From contig JBLDXI010000002.1 of NCBI GenBank assembly GCA_047495785.1, positions 2,108,001-2,172,000 of the forward strand: a DNA stretch of 64,000 nt, read 5' to 3'. Positions 12,156-24,700 of this stretch are shown in pieces; position 1 is the first letter of the stretch, and every line of letters starts with the position of its first letter. Position numbers and translations under genes: made by a program. This DNA comes from Lepidodermella squamata. Its lineage: Eukaryota > Gastrotricha. A model generated the notes under the pieces. It saw only the letters and a program-made list of their open reading frames with translations, made no database searches and was not told where the DNA came from.

Positions 12156-15100
12156 ATGTTTTGTATAGTTGTTGAACCGGCTAGTGCGAGTGCGCACCGC
12201 TCGTCGTCGTTTTCGAAACCATTTCGCGGCTTGAAACGCATACTGTTCGGCAGCAAGTCGAGCGAGAAAATCCAGCAACAACAACAGCCCGCCGTTGTTA
12301 ACAATAGCATTGCGATGTCTCAACAGCAGCAACGCAACGAACTGAGCTCATCGTCGTCCGACGACGAGGGTGTTATTTTATCTGAACCTATGGATGGTGT
12401 TGAGCAGCAAAAAAGCGGGCCAGTTTTTCTGCCCGCCTTCCGCCACCAGGCGCGGCCGGCGAGTCGTGAAAACGCGCAGAATGCAGCGCCGCAGCCGCAA
12501 AATCAGCACCAGTCTAACGCGCCGTCTTGGTCGAAAGTTCGCCACTCTTCCTCGCATCGTTCGTTATCGAGTCAGTCGAGCGAGAAGGAAGAGGGTTACG
12601 CGTCATCGCGGGCCAGTCACGGCAGTCGCGAGTCGATCGACCTCGATTGCCTCGGCCGTGAGCAACAGGCGAATAATTCTTATAATAACAATCCGATGCC
12701 CTCGCCGTCGTCTCAGCAGCTGCTTTCAAATGACATTGCTAAACATCGGATAGCTGTCAGGCCGAAGCGGAGGCATGCAGCGACTACGGCCCCATTGAAT
12801 ACCGGCTCTCAGTTGGCTGATTTGCCGAGTCTTAAAGAAGAACCCGGCTATCTTTCAAACGCAGGTAATTTTAAGGAGGATTTTTCTAGCTATTTAATTA
12901 TTTTTCCTTTTTGTTAAATTCGACCCTATACCTCAAAAGCTTTTATTGAAATCAGTTTTTTAATTGAAGGTTTAGATTTTGCCATTTAATTGATAGAAAT
13001 TAATTTTCTATCATATAGTCAATTTTTGTGATTTTTTAGGTATTTTTTTAGAATTTTGTTAATCCTCTTAAAAAATACTTTTTCATACTTTCTCTCAATA
13101 TTTTTAACAAAAAATCCTGAATTTTAAGTAATGCTAGCCGATTTATTCGGATTTTTTTTAAAATTATTTTCATGAAATTCTAGAAAAATTGCGAAAATTG
13201 ATTATTCGGAATTTTTTACAGTTATAATAAGTAGCTACTACGATAATTTAAAACCTTTTCTTTTCTTGGCTTTTTGCAAGTTATCTAGGGCTTGAATAGA
13301 TTTTGAGAATGCGTCTTCGTGATTTGATCGATTAGCCGTTTCAGCCAAAGAAAAAATCGATATCTTATCCCTGTGATAACAAGCTGGATTATAAATTTCG
13401 ATGAAATGTTTTTGAAAATACAAATAATCTTGTTTACTCTTCTCGCCGCTGTGTGTTTACTCATTATCGAGATTTTTATGTAAATTTTTTATCCTTAAAT
13501 TTGTGTTTTGCGTTATGCAGCTTACACGCCGGCGCCATTTGTCGTCAACCAGCAATCGATCACGCAGCAACTGGCGGCCGCACGCAAAGTGCCGCTGTCC
13601 GTGAATGCGGCCGCCTCGAATGGCGCCTCGGGGACCCCTTCTTCGGTCTCCGGGGCTTCGTCGGCCTCGGCGCCGAAAGTCATGAAACAAACGACCAGTA
13701 GCAGCAGTTCGTCATCGCTATCGCCGCCTCACTCGTCAATAATCGTGACGAATGAACCCGTGCCCGGTCCCAAGCCCAGTGTACTACATCGCGGCATTAA
13801 ACTGCCCGGTTTCGACCCGGCAGGCGCGTCGCCCCTCACCCACAAAACTTCTTTCACGTCGAAAACCACGCCACCGGCCGCCGCTGCCCCAACGCCGACC
13901 GGGCCGTCGACGGAAGAAGAGTTGGCGAAGGCGTTCTCGCGGCTGCGGAAAGTGAACGCGGGTGATGCGGATGCGGCTAAATCTACAGTCGATAGTAGTA
14001 ATGACTCATCTGCCATGGGCACCCCCTCGCTCAACCTTCCGGTCGTGTTGCGGAAAACTGGTCATAGTGTAGCGGCTGATTCCGGTGCGAGTAATACTGA
14101 CGACGACGGTCGGCCGGCCGTCGCTGCTAAACCGCTCGTGTTGCCTAAGCCTCTCGCCGCGGCTAAAAATCGGCAGACTGTGTAAGTTTCATATGTCCAG
14201 GAAATGATAGCCGAAGTGACCTGGGCGCGTTTATTGCCATAGAGTAAATTACGCTAAATTAGGGGATAGCTGATAAGAAATCAAGCTTTTGAGTGCATCC
14301 ACAGATTTGATATCAAAAGAGGGCTCATCGAATTGAAACAATCGATTGATTCAAACAGTGGGATGAAACAACGATATTTATTGAAGGTTAAATAATGAGC
14401 TTCTGCTCAAAAAAAATTGAATATGAAAAAAAACGGATTCTCGATTTTACTGCCAATTTTGGGAATTTTATTTTATACCTATTTCTGATTTTTTGCCTAT
14501 AAAGGGGCAAAAATTATGAAATTGAAGGTAGATGCCCTAAATATACTCGAAACAAATTTCGTCGAAACAAAAGAATTAAGGGGGATTTTCGAAAAACTAA
14601 GCAGTGATTATTTGTTCTCAGAGCTGACTGACCGACATTTTTATTGCTGATTTTTTCTTATTGGGAAAAATTTCGAATTCTTGAATGGACCTGAAGACAC
14701 TTTTAAGGTTCAATATTAGTCCGAAAACGTATAAAATCAGCATTTTCCGAATTAGATTAGTAATCGAGATCAGGTTTTTCTTGAATTTTCGTTCTCATAT
14801 ATTTCCCGTCATAGTTTTCCCATATTCAGAGCCTATCTGGAAAACTCGATTTTTAGTTGATAATGGGAAGGTTTACAAGCGTTTATCTCTAACTCGTTCC
14901 GGTCAGAGTCAATTAGAGTCCACCTCGCGGCAGGTGAAGTGTGTTTCATTGAGTCTAGTTCGTACTGGTCGCATTTAAATTCTCTCAGCGGTATAGTCAG
15001 TCATATTGCATCTTAATGTGTTCACTCGAGTGAGGTCAAATTGGTGTCAAACTGTGTTTGCACGCTCGCGCGCGCCCAGCCATTACTTCATTAGCGCTAT

Positions 15101-15434
15101 CAACTCTGTTATAACTCTACACACCATTCATTATCATCGTGTAATGCATTTGAACAGGTGCTTGGCGTCGCTGCCTTTCGACACACCAGCAGCCGCAGAG
15201 TCGCAGCAGAGTGTCGCGACGCTCAAGTTGCAGCAGCAGCAACAACAACACCAACAGTCTGGCAGCAGTAGTCAGGCCTTTCCTAAAAGCACCTCTCTCA
15301 ACTTCAGCCGAAATAAATCCCCGCCCGACTCGTCGCTGCAGACTTCGACGTCGCGCCTCGTTCTACAGCTGAGTAGTAGTAACAGTCATCAGCAGCAGCA
15401 GCCGCAGCAAAACCAGCCGTCAACAAACGTCTGA
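12156..15434 (+). CDS. Gln/Ser-rich cytoplasmic protein, possible CRACD/DUF4592 relative
   Basis: Three exons (12156-12864, 13521-14181, 15158-15434) keep frame across introns of 656 and 976 bp, much longer than usual here, giving 548 aa. The protein is largely disordered with Gln, Ser and Ala runs. Two short conserved-looking blocks stand out: a basic N-terminal motif KPFRGLKRILFGSKSSEK (residues about 22-40) and KHRIAVRPKRRHAATTAP near residue 200. Their order and spacing resemble metazoan CRACD/KIAA1211-type (DUF4592) actin-capping-regulator proteins, but that is a motif-level impression only. There is no signal peptide or membrane segment. The frame is open upstream of 12156 through an Ile-rich stretch, which I treat as 5' UTR. 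Confidence 0.6.
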
Positions 15435-16235
15435 AATTCAAAACCTGGGATCTGTTGTTTTTCATCATCTGATACAAAATCATAATAATAATAATAAAAA
15501 TAATTATTTACAAAATTATAATACTATGCATCGGAGTGAAAATCAAGCGCAACCTGATTGTTTTGTTTTCCGCGTCTCTTTCTCCGCAAATATATGAGAA
15601 GTAACTGTTGTTGCTGATCAAAACCCTTCATTGTTGTCACATCTACAACGTTTTCTTTCCACGCGCGGTCGTTGAAATAACACACACACACAGGCCGTTA
15701 TTTCGGTTTTACAAATAAAATGCGACCGTGTTTTGTTGATATTCGACCGGGCTGCGGTTTCTTACCCTGCCTGCGCCTGTTACAACCGGCTGCTTGAGAA
15801 AAACCAATAATTATTGTTGTTGATGTATATTATAGAAGCCAATATTTGCTTTACAGATGGCGCTCGCGCAATATCTTCAGGTTTTATATTTCGTGTTGTG
15901 CATGTTCTTCAACAAACTTTTTTGTGTTTGCGCTGTTGAAAAGCCTTAAAAAGCGAGCGAGCGAGCGTGGCCTTTGTTTAAGTCGTTATTATGACAATTA
16001 CTACTGTTATACTACTCATTACTACTGTATACTGTTTTATCGCTGTTACACAGAGAGAGAAAAACAGAGCTACTCGATAATGATGCTAGCCATATTATTA
16101 TTATAATGATGCAAAAGGTTTCGACGAAAAAATGAGCGACGATGGTGAAAAAAGAAACTTTACATTAAAATAAACGAAATTGAAATCTGATAAGAAAAAA
16201 CGATTTTAAGGTGGAGTTTTTATACAAAAGAATTG
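15435..16235. other. 3' UTR and convergent intergenic region
   Basis: This segment holds the 3' UTR of the plus-strand Gln/Ser-rich gene and the 3' end of the minus-strand receptor at 16236-18647. A short AC dinucleotide run sits near 15682-15691 and ATA/ATT-rich stretches are common. No exon or RNA gene is recognised. Confidence 0.4.
15714..15719 (+). promoter_or_regulatory. candidate poly(A) signal AATAAA
   Basis: An AATAAA hexamer lies 280 bases after the stop of the 12156-15434 gene on the same strand. Other AATAAT-rich sequence at 15480-15510 could serve instead. Confidence 0.35.
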
Positions 16236-18647
16236 TTATGAGCTTGGCACTGACCACCATTTGATCTTGATTGAGTTAGCTGCCTGGGATAGGAGAATGA
16301 CCACACTGTTGGAGAGGCAAGTTGCTAACATGGCGACTGCGACAGTGATCTGCTGTCCGATAGGTGTTCCAATTATGAACAGAATAAACATAGCAGCAAT
16401 GAAGAGCGTTGAAGATTGAACGGCTGCCCAGCGCAGTGATTTCATCCCAGCACTTTCGGCCGGATTCAGGCCGCTCATTTGGAAAGCGAATAGCATAGCA
16501 ACCATCAGCGGCATGTAGTCGATGGCTGCTAATGCGAAATACCAAGCGTTGCCGTATTTCAGCGATCGGCAGGTTGTTACAGATTTCGCATACATTACAT
16601 CTGCATCGGCGTCGTAGTTAGCAGTCATGTCAATTTCATCCGTATGAAGTGGATCCGATAGAAACCAGACTAAAAGGATGACGCAGTTTACAGCAACAAA
16701 AATAGCTACGCTTGAATAGACCATTAAGATTTGCCGGCGGATGGGCATCTCTCTGGCGACCTTACGCAGAATGCCTTTTCCTGTGTTTTTCCGGGAACGT
16801 GATGGTTTCTTCAGCTTGGTGGGGGGAGTTTTCACAGACTGACCTACAGACTGAACGAATACGGTCTTTGCTACTACGGAATTAATTTTGATAGCTCTGG
16901 TATTCTTCATTGTTATTCCGAGACGCGTGATCAAAAACGAATTGTTGAAAGCAATCCCAACAGCGGCGAATACAACTCGAACAGAACAAATTGCGTCCGA
17001 GGTTGGGTCAATAGAGAATAGGATAGCAGCTATGTTCGTCAAAATGCAGCCAACTGCGAGCAGAACTCTAGTAACCTCCACGCTTTTCCGATCCTCCCTG
17101 CTTTTCAACAAATCTCTAACGGCGAAAATCTCGCAGATGAAGAGAATGCTTGATATCGATACAATCACTATGAAAACCTGGACAGGAGCTTGCCAATCTA
17201 CCAGTTCAATGCGATACCTGTCGTTTGGAGGTTGCCTATTAGGCGTTCTCCATTTGACAGAATTCATTAGACGCATCGAGTAGTCGCCAAGTTTGGAAAA
17301 CTCTCCGGTAGAGTTCATTTTGATTTCGTAGTTAACTCGGATGCCCTCTGAAGGCGACCACTGCCAAACGAATTGAGATTCGTAATCTTGCTCTAAACGC
17401 TCTGACAGTTTTGTCGGACCGTGCCGAAGTCCAACGTAACTTACTTTTGCAGCACTCGAGTTGACAGCCATCATTACTTCACGAGGGAATTTCGAATAGC
17501 TATCAATAGTGAGATCATTGCTGCTTTCCTGCAGAGCGCTGATTGTTCCATTTAGCGTGATCAACGCATGTAAGAACTGGTCATGGCAAGCTGTTCTTCG
17601 CTGGTAGTCTGCGTCGGACTTCGCTGATGGCATGGTGGCATCAAGATACTCATCAAACTTCCGCCGATCGTAGCCAAGAGTTGAGATACCCGAGTAATCC
17701 ATTCCAACGCTGATCCACGTTGCGCCGATGTAGAAGGTTTGCTGAAGCTGCTCGAAGACGGTTCGGCGAGAGCATGTCGGGGTCAACTGTTCTGACAAGG
17801 AGTACGGATCAGTGTACATTCCTGATGGAAATATGAAGACATAGCGACTTCCGAACAGGCCGAAATCATAAGCCAAACATAAGAAAAGATATGATCCACG
17901 AATGTCAGTCGTTTCAAGGATAATAATTCGAGCCTCAGAATCTTTCAGACCAGACATAGTGTCTGAATCAATGTCGAGTGTCACCTCATATCGGACAACT
18001 TTCAGCTCGTTTGCGATGGCGATATTGTGGAAATAGGTAGCTGTATTAATGTTGAGGATATTTCCAGCGTGGGCGATCATTGCAATCTTCTGCCATCGTC
18101 CGATTCTTCTGATGAAGATCAGCCGAGGGTAAGCAACCAATTCCCCAGATATCCTTGTCCTGTATAAATTTGGATACTGTAGGCGATTGTTTGTGAAATA
18201 GTTTGAGAGACATCCTATGGCCACGTACACCATGTTAAGATGATGTACTACTGGGGCGATGGCTTTGCATCCAGCCGAGAAGCTACCGCCGTAGATGACA
18301 GGGGATACGATAGGGGAATTGTCGTTGCTCGCTTCGTTCAGGCGAGAGTAGTCTACAGCTAGTCGAACCAAGTTTGCGCTATTTGCCCCTTCACTTCTGA
18401 ACTGAACAGCCAACTCATATCCGGGCAGAATGTCATCTCGAGAGTTTGCTATATCCGCCATCGTTTTCGCGACGCTCTCGCACAGGCTTAAACCATTCGG
18501 GTTGCTTGTACCAGCGGTTGCAGCGAGCATTATGATTTTCTTGGTTTTAAGGGGGCTTTTCTGAAGAGTTAAATCGCCTTTGACCGCAAAGATACCGCAG
18601 CATAAAGCTAAGAGGCTGACTGTCGCGAAATATCGAGCAAAAGTCAT
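16236..18647 (-). CDS. GABA-B-like family C GPCR, intronless (third copy)
   Basis: A single frame of 803 aa starts at the ATG at 18647-18645; an in-frame TTG two codons upstream is not a start. A signal peptide is followed by a Venus-flytrap domain (GGSFSAGCKAIAPVVHHLNMV, YPNLYRTRISGE, IGRWQKIAMIA) and seven hydrophobic segments from residue about 505. GABA-B-type marks include ICSVRVVFA at TM3 and VWFLSDPL after TM4. It is clearly paralogous to 927-3275 along its whole length but much more diverged than the 1-395 copy, so the duplication is older. A basic loop between TM3 and TM4 (KLKKPSRSRKNTGK) probably faces the cytoplasm. The ligand is unknown. Confidence 0.85.
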   Translation of the reverse strand: MTFARYFATVSLLALCCGIFAVKGDLTLQKSPLKTKKIIMLAATAGTSNPNGLSLCESVAKTMADIANSRDDILPGYELAVQFRSEGANSANLVRLAVDYSRLNEASNDNSPIVSPVIYGGSFSAGCKAIAPVVHHLNMVYVAIGCLSNYFTNNRLQYPNLYRTRISGELVAYPRLIFIRRIGRWQKIAMIAHAGNILNINTATYFHNIAIANELKVVRYEVTLDIDSDTMSGLKDSEARIIILETTDIRGSYLFLCLAYDFGLFGSRYVFIFPSGMYTDPYSLSEQLTPTCSRRTVFEQLQQTFYIGATWISVGMDYSGISTLGYDRRKFDEYLDATMPSAKSDADYQRRTACHDQFLHALITLNGTISALQESSNDLTIDSYSKFPREVMMAVNSSAAKVSYVGLRHGPTKLSERLEQDYESQFVWQWSPSEGIRVNYEIKMNSTGEFSKLGDYSMRLMNSVKWRTPNRQPPNDRYRIELVDWQAPVQVFIVIVSISSILFICEIFAVRDLLKSREDRKSVEVTRVLLAVGCILTNIAAILFSIDPTSDAICSVRVVFAAVGIAFNNSFLITRLGITMKNTRAIKINSVVAKTVFVQSVGQSVKTPPTKLKKPSRSRKNTGKGILRKVAREMPIRRQILMVYSSVAIFVAVNCVILLVWFLSDPLHTDEIDMTANYDADADVMYAKSVTTCRSLKYGNAWYFALAAIDYMPLMVAMLFAFQMSGLNPAESAGMKSLRWAAVQSSTLFIAAMFILFIIGTPIGQQITVAVAMLATCLSNSVVILLSQAANSIKIKWWSVPSS

Positions 18648-21193
18648 TTGCAAATCGTCTCAATTTCAAAGTTGAATGATAGCTGATTTATTTCTTTAAT
18701 AATTCAGCTGCTCGTTTTCACGAGTTCATATACTCCACCCTCAAATACTTTCTTGCGCTGAATTCCGAGATGTCACGTCTGGAAAAGGTTGGTGTTCCGT
18801 GAAGGCTAGTAATTAGCTTAGTCAACACGTCGCGCCCTAACAGCCGCATAATTGCGACCTGATTTTCAGTGTCTGTCGTGAAGCGTTAATTAATGGAACT
18901 GATGAAACGTCAGGTAAGATGCCGAAAGCGTAGGAAAAATAATGAGGCGCGTGGTTTGCAAACCGGCAGCAAAGTTCCTCCTTCGTCTGGTGCTTGTGCG
19001 TCAATGGTCTTCGTGCATAGCTTCAACTTCCGTGCATATACGAAGAAGTGTTGTTAGGTTCCCTCCCATCCGCAGTTTATTAAAAGAGACATTCTTAGCC
19101 CCTACCATTCATGGTGCCTTCGATTCCTGAAGTACCTTCAAGACCTAATTTACTAGACCTGTCAGCTGATTTCCTAGCCTGAAAATTGATATCAAGCTAT
19201 AACTGACAAGCATGTTTACCCTCTCGTTACGACAGTCTCAGATGAAAAAAAATCTAAGATGAGCAAAACTGAAAACGTGAATCAAATTAGCTCAACTAAT
19301 AAATCACGTGGTTGGTGGTATCAACGAGTTCATGGTTAATGAATTGCGGAAAATAATTTCCTGACGTAAATTCCCCAAAATTCCACAGAATGAAGCGCCG
19401 TGATGGTAAGGATTACTATCGATCCTTACCCTCATTGAAGAGGGGGTAGTATGAATCGCCATATTGATTCGATTGATATTGAGGATTAATATCATATGAT
19501 AAAATACAAGCACGCGCCTAATACGTGGTCTTATTTGACGCTTAAAAAGGCCTTCATAAAACCGATTGGTGTCAATCGTTACATATACCGAAATCCCGAT
19601 CGTTAAGATTGCATTAATTTGAATATGTTTGTTATAGCTGGCTTTGATTTTATGATGGAAAACTCAACGAAACAGCCTCAGAAGCGACCAAGAAAACATG
19701 ACCCAGCAACAACTGCAGAAACAAGCAACGGATCGCTTCCCAGGAAACTATCCAGAAGAAGAAATCAACGCATCGGAGTCCAATTTACGTGCTGATCTGA
19801 TGCTGCTACTCGTCGGTATTCTAGTTTGTATTCTAGGTATTCTGATTGTTCCAACCCATTTTAGCGGGGCTTAAACCTAAAGTCATCCCCAAGTATGATA
19901 TGATCAGCAAACGACATACTGAAGGCTGAAGTATTGGCAACTAAGGGCGCATGGTCAGTGCTTTCGTTCTCTCTGTGGCAATATGGACTTACTCAACCTC
20001 TACTATACAAAATCGTGAGTGATTCCCGATTTGCAATGACAGCAAAATTTATTCCAAAATGTTCTCAGCAATGAAATCTTCCGCCCCATTGAATCGCCCG
20101 TTCCCGATACAGCTTTTGATGATCTTCGTAAAACTTCGTTATACATCAGGACTTTACCTCTTCCTGTAATGATCGGTACTATTTTTTTTACTCAATTGCA
20201 GCTCTTTCTGAAGCGAATCTATTTCCCCTCGTGACCGTGAAGCTACGTGAGCGTTGAGAACCAAGATTTTCAATTTTCCTTCGGCATTGTGACCGACTGT
20301 ATTCACTGGTATTTCCTGAAGCTTCGTATGGATGGCGTCTATTTGGTTTCAGAATGTTACGATCTACCCGCCAATGTCTTTGGACAAGGCACGCCAGCTG
20401 ATCTATCCAAGCTTTGTGGAATTTGCAGTCGAAGTCGTAAAATGGTCGCGAGAAGAAGCGACTAAATATGTAAGCTAACCGTCTCGTTCCATTTATCAGT
20501 TGTTGATAATCTAACCCTAAATAACATGTTTCCATTTTGCACAAGGAATTCGAATAAAAAATATAAATGAAAATTATTGAAGTTTCCAAACGACTAAAAG
20601 TTCTAAAAACGACTTTTTATCCCAATTTATCTATACTACTAATATCATTTTTGGAGCTGAAAACGAAAATAATTTCGATAAGCCTAGCACATATAAGAAT
20701 GCTGCCGTTGTGAAAATTCTGAAAGCTGAAAATAATATTCGTATTTTTATCTCGCAGTATAATTTTATGGCCGCAGTAAAGCCTTCCGATATGAAAAAGG
20801 GCTTCCGCTGGCCTGCTCTCGGTGTAATCAATCTTGGTGTTTTGCATGCCACACCCTGCGTGCAATCGCACCCATAGTTATCAAAACATTGCCCGTCAGT
20901 TTTTTAGTTGAAATAATGGTGTCTGTAATTTTTTATGATTTTCCAGCCATGAAAACCAGAAAACAGTCATGGTGATATAGGGTAAGCTCACGGGAGATAA
21001 TACCTTTTAATAGGCTTAAGGAATTGTGTGTTCTGTGTTCGTGACCTTTACGCGGCTCAAGTCGAATTAAAAAAGCAGCTTTTCAACCATATCGTGTGAC
21101 CAAAATCTTTTTAAGGCGGCGATCCTTCTGAAATTGTCTTGAAAACATGCGTCACCACCACTCATCAATTTGCATTGATCACTTGAATTCTAT
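18648..21193. other. non-coding region with weak coding-like remnants
   Basis: Upstream flank of the third receptor gene. Scattered coding-like frames occur (19698-19874; about 19950-20065 with a hydrophobic SLWQYGLTQPLLYK block; 20200-20470 on both strands), but no exon chain with consistent splice frames could be built. They may be decayed membrane-protein gene fragments. Nothing else recognisable. Confidence 0.35.
19698..19874 (+). CDS. possible 58-aa single-pass membrane peptide (uncertain)
   Basis: An ATG-initiated frame of 58 codons has a polar Gln/Glu-rich N-terminus and a strongly hydrophobic segment (LLLVGILVCILGILIV) ending at a stop. It could be a small membrane protein, or a relic of a receptor, since downstream sequence in another frame resembles a TM7 region. 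No homology is recognised. Confidence 0.2.
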   Translation: MTQQQLQKQATDRFPGNYPEEEINASESNLRADLMLLLVGILVCILGILIVPTHFSGA

Positions 21194-21786
21194 TTAATTA
21201 TACGGAGTGGATATTCGTACTTAAATAAGTACGCGTTTTTTGATATTCATACTTAAATAAGTACGCATTTTTTGATATTCGTACTTAAATAAGTACGCGT
21301 TATTTGATATTCGTACTTAAGCAGCTTTCCGCTTACGTAATATTCGAAATTTTTCGACCATAATATTCAGCTTTTAAAACTGAGTAAGAATCATATCTCA
21401 CCCAGGAAGCTGAGATAACTTGGACTTGTCAAATTTGATGGCAAAATCTGGAGTTTCTCCCTATTTTCATCAAGTTGGATCTAAGGTTCAGGACCTTTTA
21501 GGTTTCCTGAGCTTTCCAACCCTAATTTCATGTTTTTGGATGCAAATTTGACAAGTCCAAGTTATCTCAGCTTCCTGGGTGAGATATGATTCTTACTCAG
21601 TTTTAAAAGCTGAATATTATGGTCGAAAAATTTCGAATATTACGTAAGCGGAAAGCTGCTTAAGTACGAATATCAAATAACGCGTACTTATTTAAGTACG
21701 AATATCAAAAAATGCGTACTTATTTAAGTATGAATATCAAAAAACGCGTACTTATTTAAGCAGGAATATAACGACCCTTAATTATA
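21194..21786. mobile_element. 575-bp foldback (near-palindromic) transposon with 9-bp TSD
   Basis: The left arm (about 21210-21437) and right arm (about 21543-21769) are near-perfect reverse complements of each other, each about 228 bp, separated by about 105 bp. The identical 9-mer TTAATTATA flanks the element at 21194-21202 and 21778-21786 and looks like a target-site duplication. Each arm starts with four tandem 32-bp units (starts at 21210, 21242, 21274, 21306) containing GTACTTAAATAAGTAC. There is no coding capacity. The 9-bp duplication would fit a Mutator-like (MULE) non-autonomous element. Confidence 0.8.
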
Positions 21787-24700
21787 TGGCCATTATTCTC
21801 GCATGATATGTTCTATAGCCGTTTTTTAGTTGTGATAATCATCAAAAGAAAACAACATATTGTTACCGCTGTTTTGTTGCGGCGCCGCGTGAGTGAGCGC
21901 ATTATATAATATTGCGCGAGATATTATTATATAGGCGATGAAAAATTTGTAGAGAAACATTTCGACAACATGATGCGGTGTTGTTGGACGTGTTTTTTGT
22001 AAATAACACGTGTCAAGTGAGCCTCTTGACGATGAGCAAAAGGTATTGATGCTGTTGAATACCTAGAATGCCATTAGCGAAATTTTCTGTCTGCTACGAT
22101 GTCTCGAAAACAGCCAATCATTCGTTGTAAGAGGAGTATAATTTAGCATTAATTCATGTCTTTCGAGATATTGAATGCTCGAGTTTTTTTTATTTAATTA
22201 ATTTCAGAATTACGCAAATATTTACTGAAGTATTTTTCTTAATGATATCAATAAATATTCTTCCTCCACGCCTTCTTCATCTGCGATAGAAATGGATATA
22301 ATATTAAAGGAAAAACCTTCAGGCTGAAAAATTTAGTCCAAAATTGCCCATGTTTTCCTCATTTCAGCTGCAAATTTTCAAAAAAAGCTGCATTTCAAAG
22401 CAAATATAGGTCGTGACTTTCGCCTAAATCAACAAATATACCGTCTTTTTTGGCGCCACGCAAGATGATATTTGACAACTTGTGTCTTTCCTTTTTGGTA
22501 AAACGTGAAAAACGCAAGAACCGCGTAAACACTCTGGCAAGCCTTCTCTATAATATTTCCTATATAGTGCCGGAAACCTTCGTGGCCGAGAGCGCAAGGC
22601 AAAACTCTGTTTATACACTTTTCGGCGAATAAAAGACACCGCTCTCTTGTCTCTTCATCATACCGCTATTTCGCAGGCATGCAAACAGACATGCGAGAAA
22701 AAATTACTCGGGTATTATTAGGCGAAAAAAACGCGACCAAAGGCCATCCGCTGTAGCACTTTAGCGCTCTATTTGCCTAAATTCATTCCCATCATCGCCT
22801 GTTATTGTTTCATTGCATGAGATGATGACATTATACCATGTGTGTAACACCGCCATTGTCTCGTTTGCTTTAGCGGCGGCGGCAAAATGGCCCCGAGCAG
22901 GATCGTTCGCAAAAACGTAATATCATGCGGTGTAATTATCTTGCAGTGCTAAAAAAAAATCATTTTTTTTCACCAATCGCAAACTTGGGCAAAATAATTC
23001 ATTTCTTTTTCGCACTTGACATATTGAATTGGCGACGCGTGCGTGTTGCAGTGATAATTACTTGTTTCAAAAGCAAAAAATATTATTTACCTTCTAACAT
23101 CTGTTGATAAAGTTGTATTGTTTTTATCAGTCACAAAAGTAAATTGTTTTCACGTAATTGAAATTTTCACCGAAAAGCAGTATTCATTTAAAACGTTCCG
23201 TTTTCATGCTTCCTAACTTTAGAACAATTATTGCGATCTAATAATTATTGTGATGTTTTAACACGGCTCAAGTGCTTATAGGGCCGTGTTTTTCTTTTGT
23301 TTTCTTTTTTTGAGTGCTTAAACTTGCGATGCATTAATACCCCTACATACCCGGCCGGACAGCGGCGAGAAAGATGCTGTTTAGAACAGCCGAGGCCTTT
23401 TCATTAGCACCATCTACAAGGTAAACATGTTCTGAATTGCAAGGAGCCGTAAAGCGGAAAGTAATTTTATAATAATCAGCCGCACATCGGAGGTGTCTCT
23501 TTTTTCTCTCGCGTTATATCGCACCTCTCAATCTGTGTCTCGTGCACGGCTAGGAAAGTATATAAGCAACGACATCGCATGTATGGCTCCACCTCTGAAA
23601 ACAAATCGCGACGCCATTTTAGCTCTACAATAAAATTTCATATTTTTATACGATTTTTATGATATTAAACAAAGCCGTTAGCGCACTTTTGACATCTCTT
23701 CATCATCATCATCACACATCACAAAATAAGCTGAAACGATGAAACTTTTTGATTGTTAAGATGATAGCATTAAGGCATCAGGGCGGTGGCTTAGCCATAA
23801 AAGATTAATAGCTGCTACATTTATTGTTTTATTCTTCGCTCTCCGGTGATTCTTTTTAAGGCGCGCGCCTACTTATATACGCCGGCGCAAAAAGACGCGC
23901 CATTTTTGCTATAGAATGCTATACACGTGAAATTTCTCAACGCTCCATTGTATTTTTGCGCGCGGCCCATTTTGTTGTTTGTTATTTATTGTTGTTGTCG
24001 TCATCCACCTTAAAAGCCAACAGGGATCTCCACCTCTGCGATTTGCTATTCAAAAATGCCGTAAGGCTAGATAGTCAGACAGAATGTGATTAGCAATACA
24101 CCGTTGGGCTCTATCAAATTATTTATGCCCGCGCCATTTAGGTGGCCATTGATGGCCGTTACGCTACCTTAAAAATCGCAATTGCGATCACAAAACAAAT
24201 TTTATTCTTGCTCAACATTGTTTGTTTTCTTCATAATTTAGCTGCATATTGCTATAAAACTTATAGGTACCAGTGACCAAAATCCAACAAAATATATGCT
24301 GGTGTTGTACCCGGCTCGCGTGCAATTCGCATGAGGTGATAATTATGCGCAGCCAAAATTATTGCCAACAAACCAGCACAGTTTCACGCTAGGGTGTCGA
24401 GACTTTTTGCACTCACCTTATACTCGGCCGTAGGCATGACCAATCAGCATAGAATTCGATATATTTAGTATTTCGCTTGTTTTTTATGCGCATCTGCATC
24501 ATAATATTTGTCTGCGGTTTTTTTGCCGCTCCTGAATTGTTCCATCTCTCGAATATTGGCTCATTTTTTGCGATAGATGATAAAAAATGAGCAACCTTAA
24601 TGATATTTGCATATTTTATATACTTTTTTGCCGTTTGCATATTATTTATTCTGCGCAATATCGTATTTCAATGGGCTCTAAACATTATTTATGTAATTGG

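Noticed and set aside
20188-20589. Coding-like frames on both strands at 20.2-20.6 kb
   Set aside because: Neither strand gives a consistent exon chain; plausible peptides on both sides at once suggest chance or decay.
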